Assembly (NCBI GenBank): GCA_041393015.1
Contig: JAWKKV010000010.1
Coordinates: 1 to 64,000 of the forward strand
Length of the DNA: 64,000 nt
Direction of reading: 5' to 3'
DNA from: JAGQYH01 sp041393015
Lineage (GTDB): Bacteria; Bacteroidota; Bacteroidia; Chitinophagales; JADIYW01
The notes beneath the pieces were generated by a model, which worked only from the letters and a program-made list of their open reading frames with translations, was not told where the DNA came from and did no database searches. Made by a program: the position numbers and the translations under genes. Positions 8,759 through 17,689 of the stretch are shown here, piece by piece. Each line of letters opens with the position of its first letter. Position 1 is the first letter of the stretch.

Positions 8759-11047
8759 ATGAAAGAAAAATCTGAAATAGAAATCAACTTAGACGCTGTA
8801 CAGGAAGGTTTAAAACTTTGGATTAGCTCTAAAAGAGACAAAACCTTATTTGATAGAATTGATACAGCTACTGAAAATAATGAAGCTCGCTTTCAATTGG
8901 TTGAAGGATACTATTATGACTATGAGATAAATGACGATCAATTTATACTAGGAGATATCGGTGAAAATATTATTCAACAGCATAAACGTCATTGTAATAT
9001 TGGCACCATCTCTCCAAACATTTTTGTTGGAACATTAGAAATCCCATTACTAAAAAAGAAAAATTTAGAAAAGTGTACATCAATTGAATTAGAAGTTCAA
9101 TCGGTTAAATCAGGTTATCGAGATGATTACCGAGACATGCTAGAACTCATTACAGAGAAATGCACTGATTTACTTTTACAATCTAACTCACCTGTTTCGC
9201 ATCACTTTGATGTAGACTATTCAAAAGATAGTCAAACACTTTATCAAAAGTTTGCTTTTATAAAATCCATCATTAGTTCGGAAGAGTTTAAGGATGCTGT
9301 TCATAGAATAGTAACTGCACCTGTAACTAAGTGGGCAGAAACGCATGAACAAAAAGACATTAGAAGTGTAAGAAGGTTTACTAATAGAAATATAAAAGAG
9401 ATAGTAAAAGGTGGAAAAAGAACCAATTTGCCAAGCGGTCATTATTTAGAAAATTATGGTTTTAAAACGCTTCCAGAAAGAATTACTAGTGTTCGTAAAA
9501 CAGATTCTGCTGATACACCCGAAAATCGTTTCATTAAACATGCCTTAGAAACATTCCTAAAGTTTTGTTCTGATATAAACAAGGTTGCAACCAAAGAGTC
9601 AAAACTTGGTAAAGAATCAATTGTATTAATTAGAGAGCTAGAGTCACAATTACATCATTCTGTTTTTAAAGAAATTTCTAGACCAACAACATTAAAACTC
9701 AATAGTCCTGTACTTCAACGTAAAGAAGGCTATAGAGAAGTATTGAGAACTTGGTTAATGTTTGATTTAGCTGCCAAACTAATTTGGAAAGGAGGTGAAG
9801 ATGTTTATGGCGCAGGTAAAAAAAATATAGCTACACTTTATGAGTATTGGCTCTTCTTTAAACTACTTGATTTATTTCAAGAAATTTTCGATATCCATCC
9901 AAAAGAAGTTTCTGAGTTAATAAAGCCAACAACAGATGGCTTAAACCTTCAAATAAAACAAGGTAAATCAACTCCACTTAGAGGTGTTTATGATGCTGGA
10001 AGTAGAAAACTTAATATTCGTTTCAATTACAATAGATCGTTTAGTGGGAAGCAAAAATATCCTGATTCAGGTAGTTGGACAACAACCTTAAGACCCGATT
10101 ACACCCTTTCTTTTTGGCCTTATGGTATTTCTGAAAAAGAAGCTGAACGACAAGAATTAATAGTACATGTTCACTTTGATGCCAAATATAAAATAGCCAA
10201 CTTAACTGACTTTTTGGAGCAAAATTTTGTAAAAGATTTAGATGAAGAAAAAATTGAAAACAGGAAGGGAATTTATAAAAATGCTGATTTAATTAAAATG
10301 CATGCTTATAAAGATGCTATTAGAAGAACAGGAGGTGCTTATGTTTTATATCCTGGAGACAAATCATTAAATCAAAAGGGATTTCATGAAATTATTCCTG
10401 GTCTAGGTGCATTTCCGGTACGCCCATCAAAGACAGATAGTGGGATTAGTGAACTTAAATCTTTCATATTAGAAATTATTGAACACTTCATTAATCGTGC
10501 CTCTCAGAGAGAAAAAATAGCTTATAGATATTACGATACCTATAAAGATCCTCCTAAATCTGGCAATACGTTAAATGAATCATTACCTGAACCTTATAAT
10601 GCCAATAGAAATTTAATTCCTGATGAAACTTATGTTTTAATTGGTTTCTATAAGAACTCAGAACATTTAAATTGGATACACGAAACACAGTTATATAACA
10701 GAAGGATTGATACAAGGCGCGGTAATCAACCATTTGAAATTGGTGATGTAAAAGCAAAATATTTATTGTTGCATACAACTGGAGATAACTACTCATCAAA
10801 ATTGTACCAAATAGTAAATGCAGGACCTAAAGTATATTCTAGTAAAAAGATGAACGAACTTAAATATCCAGGTGGTACTGAGAGTAGTTATTTTATTTAT
10901 GAGATCATGGAAGTAGATGAGTTTTTTCCAATTAGAAAATGGGATTTTAAAAAGTTGCCTTCCTATAAGGCAGATCGTAGATCAGGATTTATTGGCACTT
11001 GTACACTAACCGAATTAATGAAGAATATTATTAGCGAGACACCTTAA
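8759..11047 (+). CDS. McrC-like DUF2357/PD-(D/E)XK nuclease, restriction subunit R2
   Basis: This 762-residue protein has a DUF2357-type N-terminal half (about 1-280) followed by a DUF524-type PD-(D/E)XK nuclease. The probable active site is Asp447 in LRPDYTLSF and Asp474-Ala-Lys476 in VHFDAKYKI. A conserved GGAYVLYPGD segment follows. Such proteins act as McrC-like nuclease partners of McrB-type motors; R2 of LlaJI is the closest described analogue by gene context. About the last 150 residues form an extra domain that I do not recognise. It lies 11 bases after the YhcG-like gene and closes the island. The nuclease centre looks intact, so restriction activity would be expected if the methyltransferases protect the host. 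Confidence 0.85.
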   Translation: MKEKSEIEINLDAVQEGLKLWISSKRDKTLFDRIDTATENNEARFQLVEGYYYDYEINDDQFILGDIGENIIQQHKRHCNIGTISPNIFVGTLEIPLLKKKNLEKCTSIELEVQSVKSGYRDDYRDMLELITEKCTDLLLQSNSPVSHHFDVDYSKDSQTLYQKFAFIKSIISSEEFKDAVHRIVTAPVTKWAETHEQKDIRSVRRFTNRNIKEIVKGGKRTNLPSGHYLENYGFKTLPERITSVRKTDSADTPENRFIKHALETFLKFCSDINKVATKESKLGKESIVLIRELESQLHHSVFKEISRPTTLKLNSPVLQRKEGYREVLRTWLMFDLAAKLIWKGGEDVYGAGKKNIATLYEYWLFFKLLDLFQEIFDIHPKEVSELIKPTTDGLNLQIKQGKSTPLRGVYDAGSRKLNIRFNYNRSFSGKQKYPDSGSWTTTLRPDYTLSFWPYGISEKEAERQELIVHVHFDAKYKIANLTDFLEQNFVKDLDEEKIENRKGIYKNADLIKMHAYKDAIRRTGGAYVLYPGDKSLNQKGFHEIIPGLGAFPVRPSKTDSGISELKSFILEIIEHFINRASQREKIAYRYYDTYKDPPKSGNTLNESLPEPYNANRNLIPDETYVLIGFYKNSEHLNWIHETQLYNRRIDTRRGNQPFEIGDVKAKYLLLHTTGDNYSSKLYQIVNAGPKVYSSKKMNELKYPGGTESSYFIYEIMEVDEFFPIRKWDFKKLPSYKADRRSGFIGTCTLTELMKNIISETP

Positions 11048-11247
11048 CTACCACTTATAAAGTATATCACACCACTTATGAAATGAATGAGTGTTGTAAT
11101 AGAAAGTGAGTCGATCAAAAAACAACCTTAATCAATTGATAAACAATCACTACCATACAAATACATAGAACTGCCATCTGATTACGACTATTTATCGCAA
11201 CAAATTTTAATACTATATTTTTCTATCTTGTATTGAAACTGTATCCT

Positions 11248-13938
11248 ATGAAATTTGCCTCTACCCTGTTTTTACTTTGCTTGTTTTTTGGTGGAACAAC
11301 TTTTGCCCAAAGCGATTATTTCGATCCTTACAATGCATGGTCGGATGTACAACAAATTACGGAGTTGGCCGATATTGATGGCGATGGTGACGTTGATGCT
11401 TTTGCCACCAATACTGCATATTTTTTTCTCTCGTGGTTTATAAATCGGGACTACCTTAAAGGCATACAACACGTTGATTTTATACCTAATACAGGCACTA
11501 ACGTAACTCCCGACTTTTCTCAAATTGATTACCACAATGCCGATTTCCAAACCATAATCGACACTTATTTCTATGATACTGAGGATGAAGTTTACACCTT
11601 TAATGGTATCCTTCGTTTTGCAGATATGGATGACGATAACGATCTAGATTTGTTTATGGCTACCAATCAAGAAAATGGAATGATCAGATATTTTAAGAAT
11701 ATTGGTTCGAGTACTAGTCCGAATTTTACAAGAGATGAAACCTATGATTTTTCCTTCACTGAATATATTGCCGATTTTCAATTGATAGATTTAAACAATG
11801 ATGGTCAAAATGATTTGGTGATCAATTCCGTCATTTTCGATTATAGCTGCAGCCTTTTTTATTGTAACATCAATTACCTTGAGCATTCTTTAAGTATTGC
11901 AAAGAATGAGAATGGTTTTTCCAATGCTATCAATATTGAACATCTATTTCCTCAAGCGCCTGCCTGTAATTGCGAGATTAAAGAAACTAAAATTCAAAAT
12001 TTTGCTATTAGAGCTATCGGGAATGTGGTTTATTTAACCTTCGAAAGAGATTATAACATTCATGATTTTGATCAAGTTAGAACCTTTAGGTTTAACAGCA
12101 TGTATAATGCTCCTTTAACTATTGATTGGCTAAATAGTGAAGCTTTTATTGATACAACCCATTTTGTAAAATTGCCTTTCTATCCTAAAAATAGAGTTGC
12201 TGTAAAAGATATCAATAATGACGGCATGCAAGACATTGTCAATGGTAATCTTCAATTGCTGTCTACCAAAGATCCAGGCGTATTGCTTCAAACGGCTCTT
12301 AATCCTTACAACGTTTCACCATACGTAACTTCCTTACCGGAAAACTATGATTCTATTTACTATTACAATTCGTTTGTAGAAGGAGAAAGTATTACGCTCA
12401 TCAATATTTTCGATGGTATGGGTAGTAATTTAGAAATCCTCGATTTTAATAATAATGGCACTTTGGATTTAATAGGTATTGAAGACATAGGATTAACCAT
12501 TATTGATGATTTTGAAAACCAACCGAATACGCCCAAAAAGTTAATGGCATTTAAAAAGGATGACATTTCATCTCTTTATTTTAGTACCAAAGGTTTAGAT
12601 TTTTCTATAACAGATTTAAACAATGATGGCGATAATGATGTGGTTACTTATGAGTTGGTGTACAATGAATCTACCGATGACTATACGTTAACCATTAGTT
12701 TAAATGAATTACAACACCTAAACGATAGTTTATATTTTGATAGTGCTCTCGTAGTATTTGAACAGAAAACGGAGGAGTTATTACCCGGCGCAACAGACTT
12801 AAATATTTTGGCCGGTGATTTTAATGGCGACAATATTGGAGATGTTTTATTGATTAGTAATGTATACAGTCCGCTTAAAAAGGAAATATTGTTGCTCATC
12901 AATGTTGGGACTGATGTAGACCCTGATTTTTCCAATCAAAATGCCAACTCCTTGTTTGAAATTGATTTATCCAACTATGAAAATCAAACTTCTGCATTGA
13001 TGAATTACTTCGTTTTGTATGATTATGATGCAGATGGCGACCATGATTTAATGACGTTTAACCTCACCGATAAAAATGGAGAAATGATTATTATTCCCAA
13101 TGTTGGTGATGGTGAAAACATGGATTTAGGTGAAGCTTTTACGCTTTCGAAATATCAGGCTAGTTCTGAATTGTTTAACAACATCAATATTGGCGTGCTT
13201 GACTATGGCCATGATGGTGTTCCTGATTTACTGGTAAGGCATTTTAATATTATTGCCTATTATTTCACCCCCAATTTAGTTTTGCCAATTGCTGATGCGG
13301 ATGTTTTCAATGCAACTTGGAAAGAAAATAGTCTGTTTATTAATCCAACCGTTAGTCCGTTTTTGTTGGTAAACGAAGGCATAGTAAATAGCTTAGACAC
13401 AGTCCTGATCAGTTTAGATGACTTAGCTTTACAACATTTGTTTGATAACGACTTAATCGTTAATGACAAAGCATTCTACAGCATCAATAAAAACGTATCC
13501 AATGGTGTTTTAATCAATACCGCCACGCAAGAAGACAGTATTATATACTTTACACAAGCGGATTTAGCCAATGGAAATATCGCTTATGTGAGCAGTAACC
13601 AAAATGACGATGAGTTTATATTTACCGTTAAACATGGTGCTTATAAATTGATGAATCAAACCTTTGAAATCAACGCCAACACCACTGCTATCCATCATCA
13701 GCAAACGGAAGCTTTATATATTTATCCCAATCCAACGAAAGATTATATAGTTGTTGACCATCCATCTTTAACACATTACCAATATCACATTTATGCTGCA
13801 AACGGCCAATTGATGCTGAGTGGCGCTATGTCTAATTTCCATCAGAAGATTGATGTAAAAGAGTTGCCCAAAGGAATTTATCAAATTGAAATATCAGCCA
13901 AGGATAAAATTCAAAATGCCTCATTTATTAAAAACTAA
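11248..13938 (+). CDS. secreted FG-GAP/VCBS repeat protein with T9SS sorting domain
   Basis: The ATG at 11248 is preferred over an upstream in-frame TTG because it gives a clean signal peptide (MKFASTLFLLCLFFGG, cleaved after FAQ). The 896-residue product contains about nine Ca-binding FG-GAP/VCBS-like loops of the DxDxDGxxD kind, for example DIDGDGDVDAF, DMDDDNDLDLF, DLNNDGQNDLV, DFNNNGTLDL and YDADGDHDLM. These probably form beta-propeller blades. The C-terminus has a type A T9SS sorting domain (YIYPNPTKDYIVV, then GQLMLSG and LPKGIYQIEI). It should be exported by Sec, moved across the outer membrane by T9SS, and released or anchored. The ligand is unknown. Confidence 0.88.
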   Translation: MKFASTLFLLCLFFGGTTFAQSDYFDPYNAWSDVQQITELADIDGDGDVDAFATNTAYFFLSWFINRDYLKGIQHVDFIPNTGTNVTPDFSQIDYHNADFQTIIDTYFYDTEDEVYTFNGILRFADMDDDNDLDLFMATNQENGMIRYFKNIGSSTSPNFTRDETYDFSFTEYIADFQLIDLNNDGQNDLVINSVIFDYSCSLFYCNINYLEHSLSIAKNENGFSNAINIEHLFPQAPACNCEIKETKIQNFAIRAIGNVVYLTFERDYNIHDFDQVRTFRFNSMYNAPLTIDWLNSEAFIDTTHFVKLPFYPKNRVAVKDINNDGMQDIVNGNLQLLSTKDPGVLLQTALNPYNVSPYVTSLPENYDSIYYYNSFVEGESITLINIFDGMGSNLEILDFNNNGTLDLIGIEDIGLTIIDDFENQPNTPKKLMAFKKDDISSLYFSTKGLDFSITDLNNDGDNDVVTYELVYNESTDDYTLTISLNELQHLNDSLYFDSALVVFEQKTEELLPGATDLNILAGDFNGDNIGDVLLISNVYSPLKKEILLLINVGTDVDPDFSNQNANSLFEIDLSNYENQTSALMNYFVLYDYDADGDHDLMTFNLTDKNGEMIIIPNVGDGENMDLGEAFTLSKYQASSELFNNINIGVLDYGHDGVPDLLVRHFNIIAYYFTPNLVLPIADADVFNATWKENSLFINPTVSPFLLVNEGIVNSLDTVLISLDDLALQHLFDNDLIVNDKAFYSINKNVSNGVLINTATQEDSIIYFTQADLANGNIAYVSSNQNDDEFIFTVKHGAYKLMNQTFEINANTTAIHHQQTEALYIYPNPTKDYIVVDHPSLTHYQYHIYAANGQLMLSGAMSNFHQKIDVKELPKGIYQIEISAKDKIQNASFIKN

Positions 13939-14037
13939 CTCGTAGTGTCAAAGACAATCAACATTTTAAATTTTCAACTTATATAAAGCATTTTTCAATC
14001 ATATTAAATAAATTTATTCTTCAAAAAAATAATAATC

Positions 14038-14217
14038 ATGAGTTTTTGGAATAAATTCAAAGTCAATTTAAAAGTAGTTCACTGCCCAGAATGCAACGCA
14101 GAACAACCAAGAGTAAGAAAACCACAAGGCATGCATGAAATTTTATGGGGCGGATCTACCTGTAAAAATTGTGGTTGTAAAATGGATAGGTTTGGTAAGA
14201 AAAGAGAAGGCAAATAG
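14038..14217 (+). CDS. small zinc-ribbon protein, 59 residues
   Basis: A 59-residue frame begins with ATG at 14038 (MSFWNKFKVNLKVVHCPECN) and stops at 14217. It holds two cysteine pairs, CPEC and CKNCGC, spaced about 25 residues apart, as in a zinc ribbon. The N-terminus is basic and amphipathic and the C-terminus is basic (DRFGKKREGK), which suggests nucleic acid or membrane contact, but this is inference. There is no signal peptide. It stands alone between two genes for secreted T9SS proteins, with 99 bases before it and 158 bases after it. The cysteine pattern and coding-like composition support a real gene; the function is unknown. Confidence 0.72.
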   Translation: MSFWNKFKVNLKVVHCPECNAEQPRVRKPQGMHEILWGGSTCKNCGCKMDRFGKKREGK

Positions 14218-14375
14218 ATGTATTTGAACGTAAGCTTCATCTTAGTTTAAATGACATAATCCATTTACTTATGTCTAATAAACACTGCAATTAAATTTAT
14301 TAAATAATTTGTTTGTTTCCATACAAGCATTTATGATTTAGATTGTATATTTTTAAAAGACTTAAAATTTGCAAC

Positions 14376-15452
14376 ATGAGACCCCTAAAATCACTAGCAA
14401 GCTTATTGCTGTTTTCATTAGTATCTATTAGTGGCTTAAAAGCTCAAACGACTATTTATGACATTCAATATGTAGATCCTGCTTTAGGTTCAGATGTTTC
14501 GCCATACGTTAACCAAACCGTTACGGTGAGTGGAATTGTAACTGCTTCCAAAGAGTCGGGGAATTTGGGAACTTTTTTCATTCAAATGCCGGATAGTAAC
14601 GCTTGGGCAGGTATTCAATTAGATAATGCTATTGGTTTATCGGCCACTGAAATGGGAGATATTATTGAAGTAACGGGAAAGGTTGTTGAGGTAAATGGAA
14701 TAACCAAAATCACTAGCATTACAAAAGTAGACATTAGAGGAAAAGGAAACATTGTTCCTGTTACTTTTAATCCGGATGCTTTTACTACTTCAAGTTTAGC
14801 TAAAACAGAGCAATATGAAGGGATGTTAGTTACTCTGGGCAATGCGCCTCAACCAATGTTTGTAGTGAACAGCAACCCCAATGCACCCAATAATAATGGA
14901 GAATGGCGCGTGGGGTCAAATCTAAATGATGTAAATACCGGTTGTAGAATATTAAGTGGTAGACAAACGGCTGAAATTTCCTCTTCTTTAAATGTTTCTT
15001 ATATCAATCATATCCAATGGGCGACCAACTCGGGCGTCATTAATGTAGCGCCAACAGTAGTGAACAATGGCAATCAATTTTTTGGCATTACAGGCATCAT
15101 GACTTACAACGAAGGAAACATTGTTCTTATACCTAGAAACAATGAAGATTTTACAAAGTCAGTTGTAGGCATTTTTGAGCAAACTCAACCGATTAAAGAT
15201 TTAAATGTATTTCCAAATCCGATAAGCAATGTTGCCACTATACAGTTTGAAACGGAAAAACCAACTTCCTTGGAGGTTACTTTGTACAATCTTCAAGGTA
15301 AAATAATTCAATTTTTAAGTAGTTGGAAAGACCTATCGGTAGGATTTCATACCAAAAAGATAGAGTTCAATGATCAAATTTCACCGGGTAATTATATTCT
15401 AAGCATTCAAGGAGAGGAAATTAATCAAACGAAGATGATTAGTATCCAGTAA
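14376..15452 (+). CDS. secreted OB-fold-like protein with T9SS sorting domain
   Basis: The ATG at 14376 gives a good signal peptide (MRPLKSLASLLLFSLVSISG, cleavage after LKAQ) and is preferred over the upstream in-frame TTG at 14343. The 358-residue product has a region (about 25-130) of the type TVTVSGIVTASKESGNLGTFFIQ and GDIIEVTGKVVE, resembling the OB-fold domain found in secreted Bacteroidota nucleases and surface proteins. A second strand-rich region follows. Residues about 280-358 are a type A T9SS sorting domain (LNVFPNPISNVATIQF, LYNLQGKIIQFL, PGNYILSIQGEE). No catalytic domain is visible, so it is probably a binding or scaffold protein. Confidence 0.83.
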   Translation: MRPLKSLASLLLFSLVSISGLKAQTTIYDIQYVDPALGSDVSPYVNQTVTVSGIVTASKESGNLGTFFIQMPDSNAWAGIQLDNAIGLSATEMGDIIEVTGKVVEVNGITKITSITKVDIRGKGNIVPVTFNPDAFTTSSLAKTEQYEGMLVTLGNAPQPMFVVNSNPNAPNNNGEWRVGSNLNDVNTGCRILSGRQTAEISSSLNVSYINHIQWATNSGVINVAPTVVNNGNQFFGITGIMTYNEGNIVLIPRNNEDFTKSVVGIFEQTQPIKDLNVFPNPISNVATIQFETEKPTSLEVTLYNLQGKIIQFLSSWKDLSVGFHTKKIEFNDQISPGNYILSIQGEEINQTKMISIQ

Positions 15453-15523
15453 TGTTTGATTTCTTTAAACTTCAGATATACTGATATCCTTTTTACAAAA
15501 TTACTTGCGCTACAAGAAGTAAT

Positions 15524-15605
15524 TGTCACTCAGATTAAATCGGTGAGTCTCATGAAGCAGAAAATTTAATCTTAATGAGATGCTTCACTTCGTTCTGCAT
15601 GACGG
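15524..15605. repeat. palindromic intergenic repeat, copy 1
   Basis: The segment starts GTCACTCAG, continues GAGTCTCATGAAG, and mirrors this with AATGAGATGCTTC and CTGCATGACG. The two halves are imperfect inverted complements, so the transcript could fold. A related copy lies at 18462-18604. It falls between the end of the T9SS gene at 15452 and the convergent stop at 15689, where it could also help end transcription. Confidence 0.7.
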
Positions 15606-15688
15606 TCTTATCAATCATAACTGCTATAAAATATAGTTTCTATTGCGTTATCAGATATATTTAATATCGATAACACTCAAACAGTTTA

Positions 15689-16891
15689 CTATCTAAACAA
15701 ATTCTGTTTAGCCATCCGTACCATAGTTAAATATGGACTTAAATTTTGATCGGGTTCTTTGCCTGCTCCTATCCTTTCCAATTGTAGTTCGTGCCAAAGC
15801 AAATCAATAAAACCAAGTTTATCAATCATTTTAATGCCTGTTTTAGCGACAGGAACATCCAGGCGATCTGTTAATCCATTTAAGATATCATCAGCTAATT
15901 CAGGATACAACGTAAAAGGTCGAGCTAAACCTACAATATCTAAATGACCATCTTTAATGGCATCATTCATCAATTTTACGGTACGAAAACCGCCCGTTAG
16001 CATCAAAGGGATTGAGGTTCGTTTTCTTACTTTTTCAATATATTCCATAAAATAAGCTTCTCGTTCCCGAGTGCTTTGCTTTGCTCCCATCATGGCAGGA
16101 GCCTCATAACTTCCTCCGGAAATCTCCACCAAATCAATTCCTAAAGAGGATAAGATATCAACCACTTCCATGGATTCTTCTTCTGAAAAACCGCCACGTT
16201 GAAAATCGGCAGAATTAATCTTTATACCAACAGGATAACTACGACCTACTTTTGCTCTAATATTTTTATAAATCTCTATTGCAAATCTCGCTCTATTCTC
16301 TAAGCTTCCACCCCATTGATCTGTTCTAATATTTGATAAAGGCGATAAAAATTGAGCCACCAAATAACCATGCGCCCCATGTATTTGAACGCCTGTAAAT
16401 CCGGCCTTCTTTAATATCGCCGCAGCGTTCCCATACTTTTCAATGATTTCCCAAATTTCATCCTCCTGCAATGCTCTAGGTTCTCGAAACATAAATTTGT
16501 TAGCCTTACTCGCTATAGCTGAAGGAGCCACCGTTTCCTTATTGAGGTTAAAAGGTGCTTGTCTACCAGGATGATTCAGCTGTGTCCATAAATGACTTTT
16601 GGTGCCATTGGCGGTAGAAGCCATTTGTTTTAACAAAATCAGATCTCTTTCATCTTCAACTACCACGTTTGCCGGCTCTCCTAACGCCCTGCTATCCACC
16701 ATTACATTGCCGGTTACCAATAACCCTGCGCCACCTCTCGCCCATCTTTGATATAAGGTAATTAATTTGGCGCTTGGTGAATTATCTTTATTCGCCATGT
16801 TTTCACTCATCGCCGATTTAGCAATTCTATTGCTTAAAACAGCGCCACAAGGCAGTTTAAATTCTTTACTTAAAAAATCAGTATTGCTCAT
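15689..16891 (-). CDS. NADH:flavin oxidoreductase, Old Yellow Enzyme family
   Basis: The 400-residue protein is a TIM-barrel FMN oxidoreductase of the Old Yellow Enzyme superfamily. Family landmarks are the N-terminal LSNRIAKSAMSE, QLNHPGRQAP, the HGAHGYLVAQFLSPLSN active-site strand, the GGSLENRARFAIEI motif and a C-terminal phosphate-binding LTGGFRTV followed by IVGLARPF. These enzymes reduce activated C=C bonds using NAD(P)H; the substrate here is unknown. It is the third gene of a minus-strand operon behind an acyltransferase (26-base gap) and a transglutaminase-like protein, which hints at lipid or secondary metabolite processing. There is no iron-sulfur C-terminal extension, so it is not a 2,4-dienoyl-CoA reductase of the FadH type. 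Confidence 0.9.
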   Translation of the reverse strand: MSNTDFLSKEFKLPCGAVLSNRIAKSAMSENMANKDNSPSAKLITLYQRWARGGAGLLVTGNVMVDSRALGEPANVVVEDERDLILLKQMASTANGTKSHLWTQLNHPGRQAPFNLNKETVAPSAIASKANKFMFREPRALQEDEIWEIIEKYGNAAAILKKAGFTGVQIHGAHGYLVAQFLSPLSNIRTDQWGGSLENRARFAIEIYKNIRAKVGRSYPVGIKINSADFQRGGFSEEESMEVVDILSSLGIDLVEISGGSYEAPAMMGAKQSTREREAYFMEYIEKVRKRTSIPLMLTGGFRTVKLMNDAIKDGHLDIVGLARPFTLYPELADDILNGLTDRLDVPVAKTGIKMIDKLGFIDLLWHELQLERIGAGKEPDQNLSPYLTMVRMAKQNLFR

Positions 16892-16917
16892 TAAATTTTA
16901 TTTTGAAAGACATTTGT

Positions 16918-17682
16918 CTATTCTTCTAAACCTCTTTTCATCAATTTGTTCATTTCTGCAATCAAAAATTGATGCCAATCATCTACTACTGTGTTAAAAA
17001 CTTCTTTGTCATTTATATCCACTGCTGGCGGAGAATACGGCCCACTTAAATAATGAACGAGTTCTAACTTTTTAGGCATAATGCCTTTACCTGCATTTTT
17101 AACAATAGGAAAAGGTAGCTTAAGCTTATTGTAGATAAGCTTCGTGATCTTACTTTCGGATACTTGATATAGATCATCTGCTTTGGGACATGCTGCTAAA
17201 ATAATGGGCGTATTGGTTTTTAAAGCTAACCTCACAAAACCTTTACGATTATCCCATTTAATTTGATACTTCTCCTCTATTGGCCTCAAAGATTCTCGCA
17301 TGCCGCCCGGAGCAACAATTGCCATATCCTTTTTCTCTTTCAATAAAAATTCGCCTACATGCTGTTTGCCTGGAACCGCTCCTGATTTTCCGGCAATCTT
17401 TCCTATAATAGGAATTTTAAAAAATGCATTATCGGCAAAACCACGAGGAAAGATGCCTTTTTCTAAATACACCTTGTACTGAAACATGCCTATATCATAT
17501 GTTGCTAAACTATGATTTAAGGCAAATAAACAAGGACCTTCATCAGGAACTTTTTCCATCCCTACCACTTTATGACTGTGGTATTTTGAAAGAAATTTGT
17601 AGATCTTACTAATCTGTTTTATATACTTATCATCTCTTTCATGATAACGATGGTCAATTTTTATTACATCACTTTTATCCAT
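16918..17682 (-). CDS. lysophospholipid acyltransferase-like (PlsC/TMEM68 type)
   Basis: This 254-residue protein has the acyltransferase signature FALNHSLATYDIG near residues 53-65 and a PGGMRESLRP motif near 125-134. The catalytic His and Asp are separated by five residues (HX5D) rather than the usual four. That spacing, together with FPRGFADNAFFKIP and the PGG motif, is like the TMEM68/plant diacylglycerol acyltransferase branch as I recall it. Such enzymes transfer acyl chains to glycerolipids or alcohols. It follows the transglutaminase-like gene by 7 bases and precedes the flavin oxidoreductase. The acyl donor and acceptor are unknown. Confidence 0.85.
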   Translation of the reverse strand: MDKSDVIKIDHRYHERDDKYIKQISKIYKFLSKYHSHKVVGMEKVPDEGPCLFALNHSLATYDIGMFQYKVYLEKGIFPRGFADNAFFKIPIIGKIAGKSGAVPGKQHVGEFLLKEKKDMAIVAPGGMRESLRPIEEKYQIKWDNRKGFVRLALKTNTPIILAACPKADDLYQVSESKITKLIYNKLKLPFPIVKNAGKGIMPKKLELVHYLSGPYSPPAVDINDKEVFNTVVDDWHQFLIAEMNKLMKRGLEE

Positions 17683-17689
17683 GATTAGA

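Noticed and set aside
3211..11047. Prophage or integrative element around the restriction genes
   Set aside because: No integrase, transposase, structural phage gene or flanking tRNA is present; only the defence genes themselves differ from the neighbourhood.
3125..11058. ATAAGTGGTA and its complement flanking the restriction island
   Set aside because: The matching core is only 10 bases, AT-rich and imperfectly extended; without a recombinase gene or target duplication it does not support an integrated element.
11233..11247. Upstream TTG start for the FG-GAP protein
   Set aside because: The ATG at 11248 gives a normal signal peptide, while the TTG only adds five residues before it.
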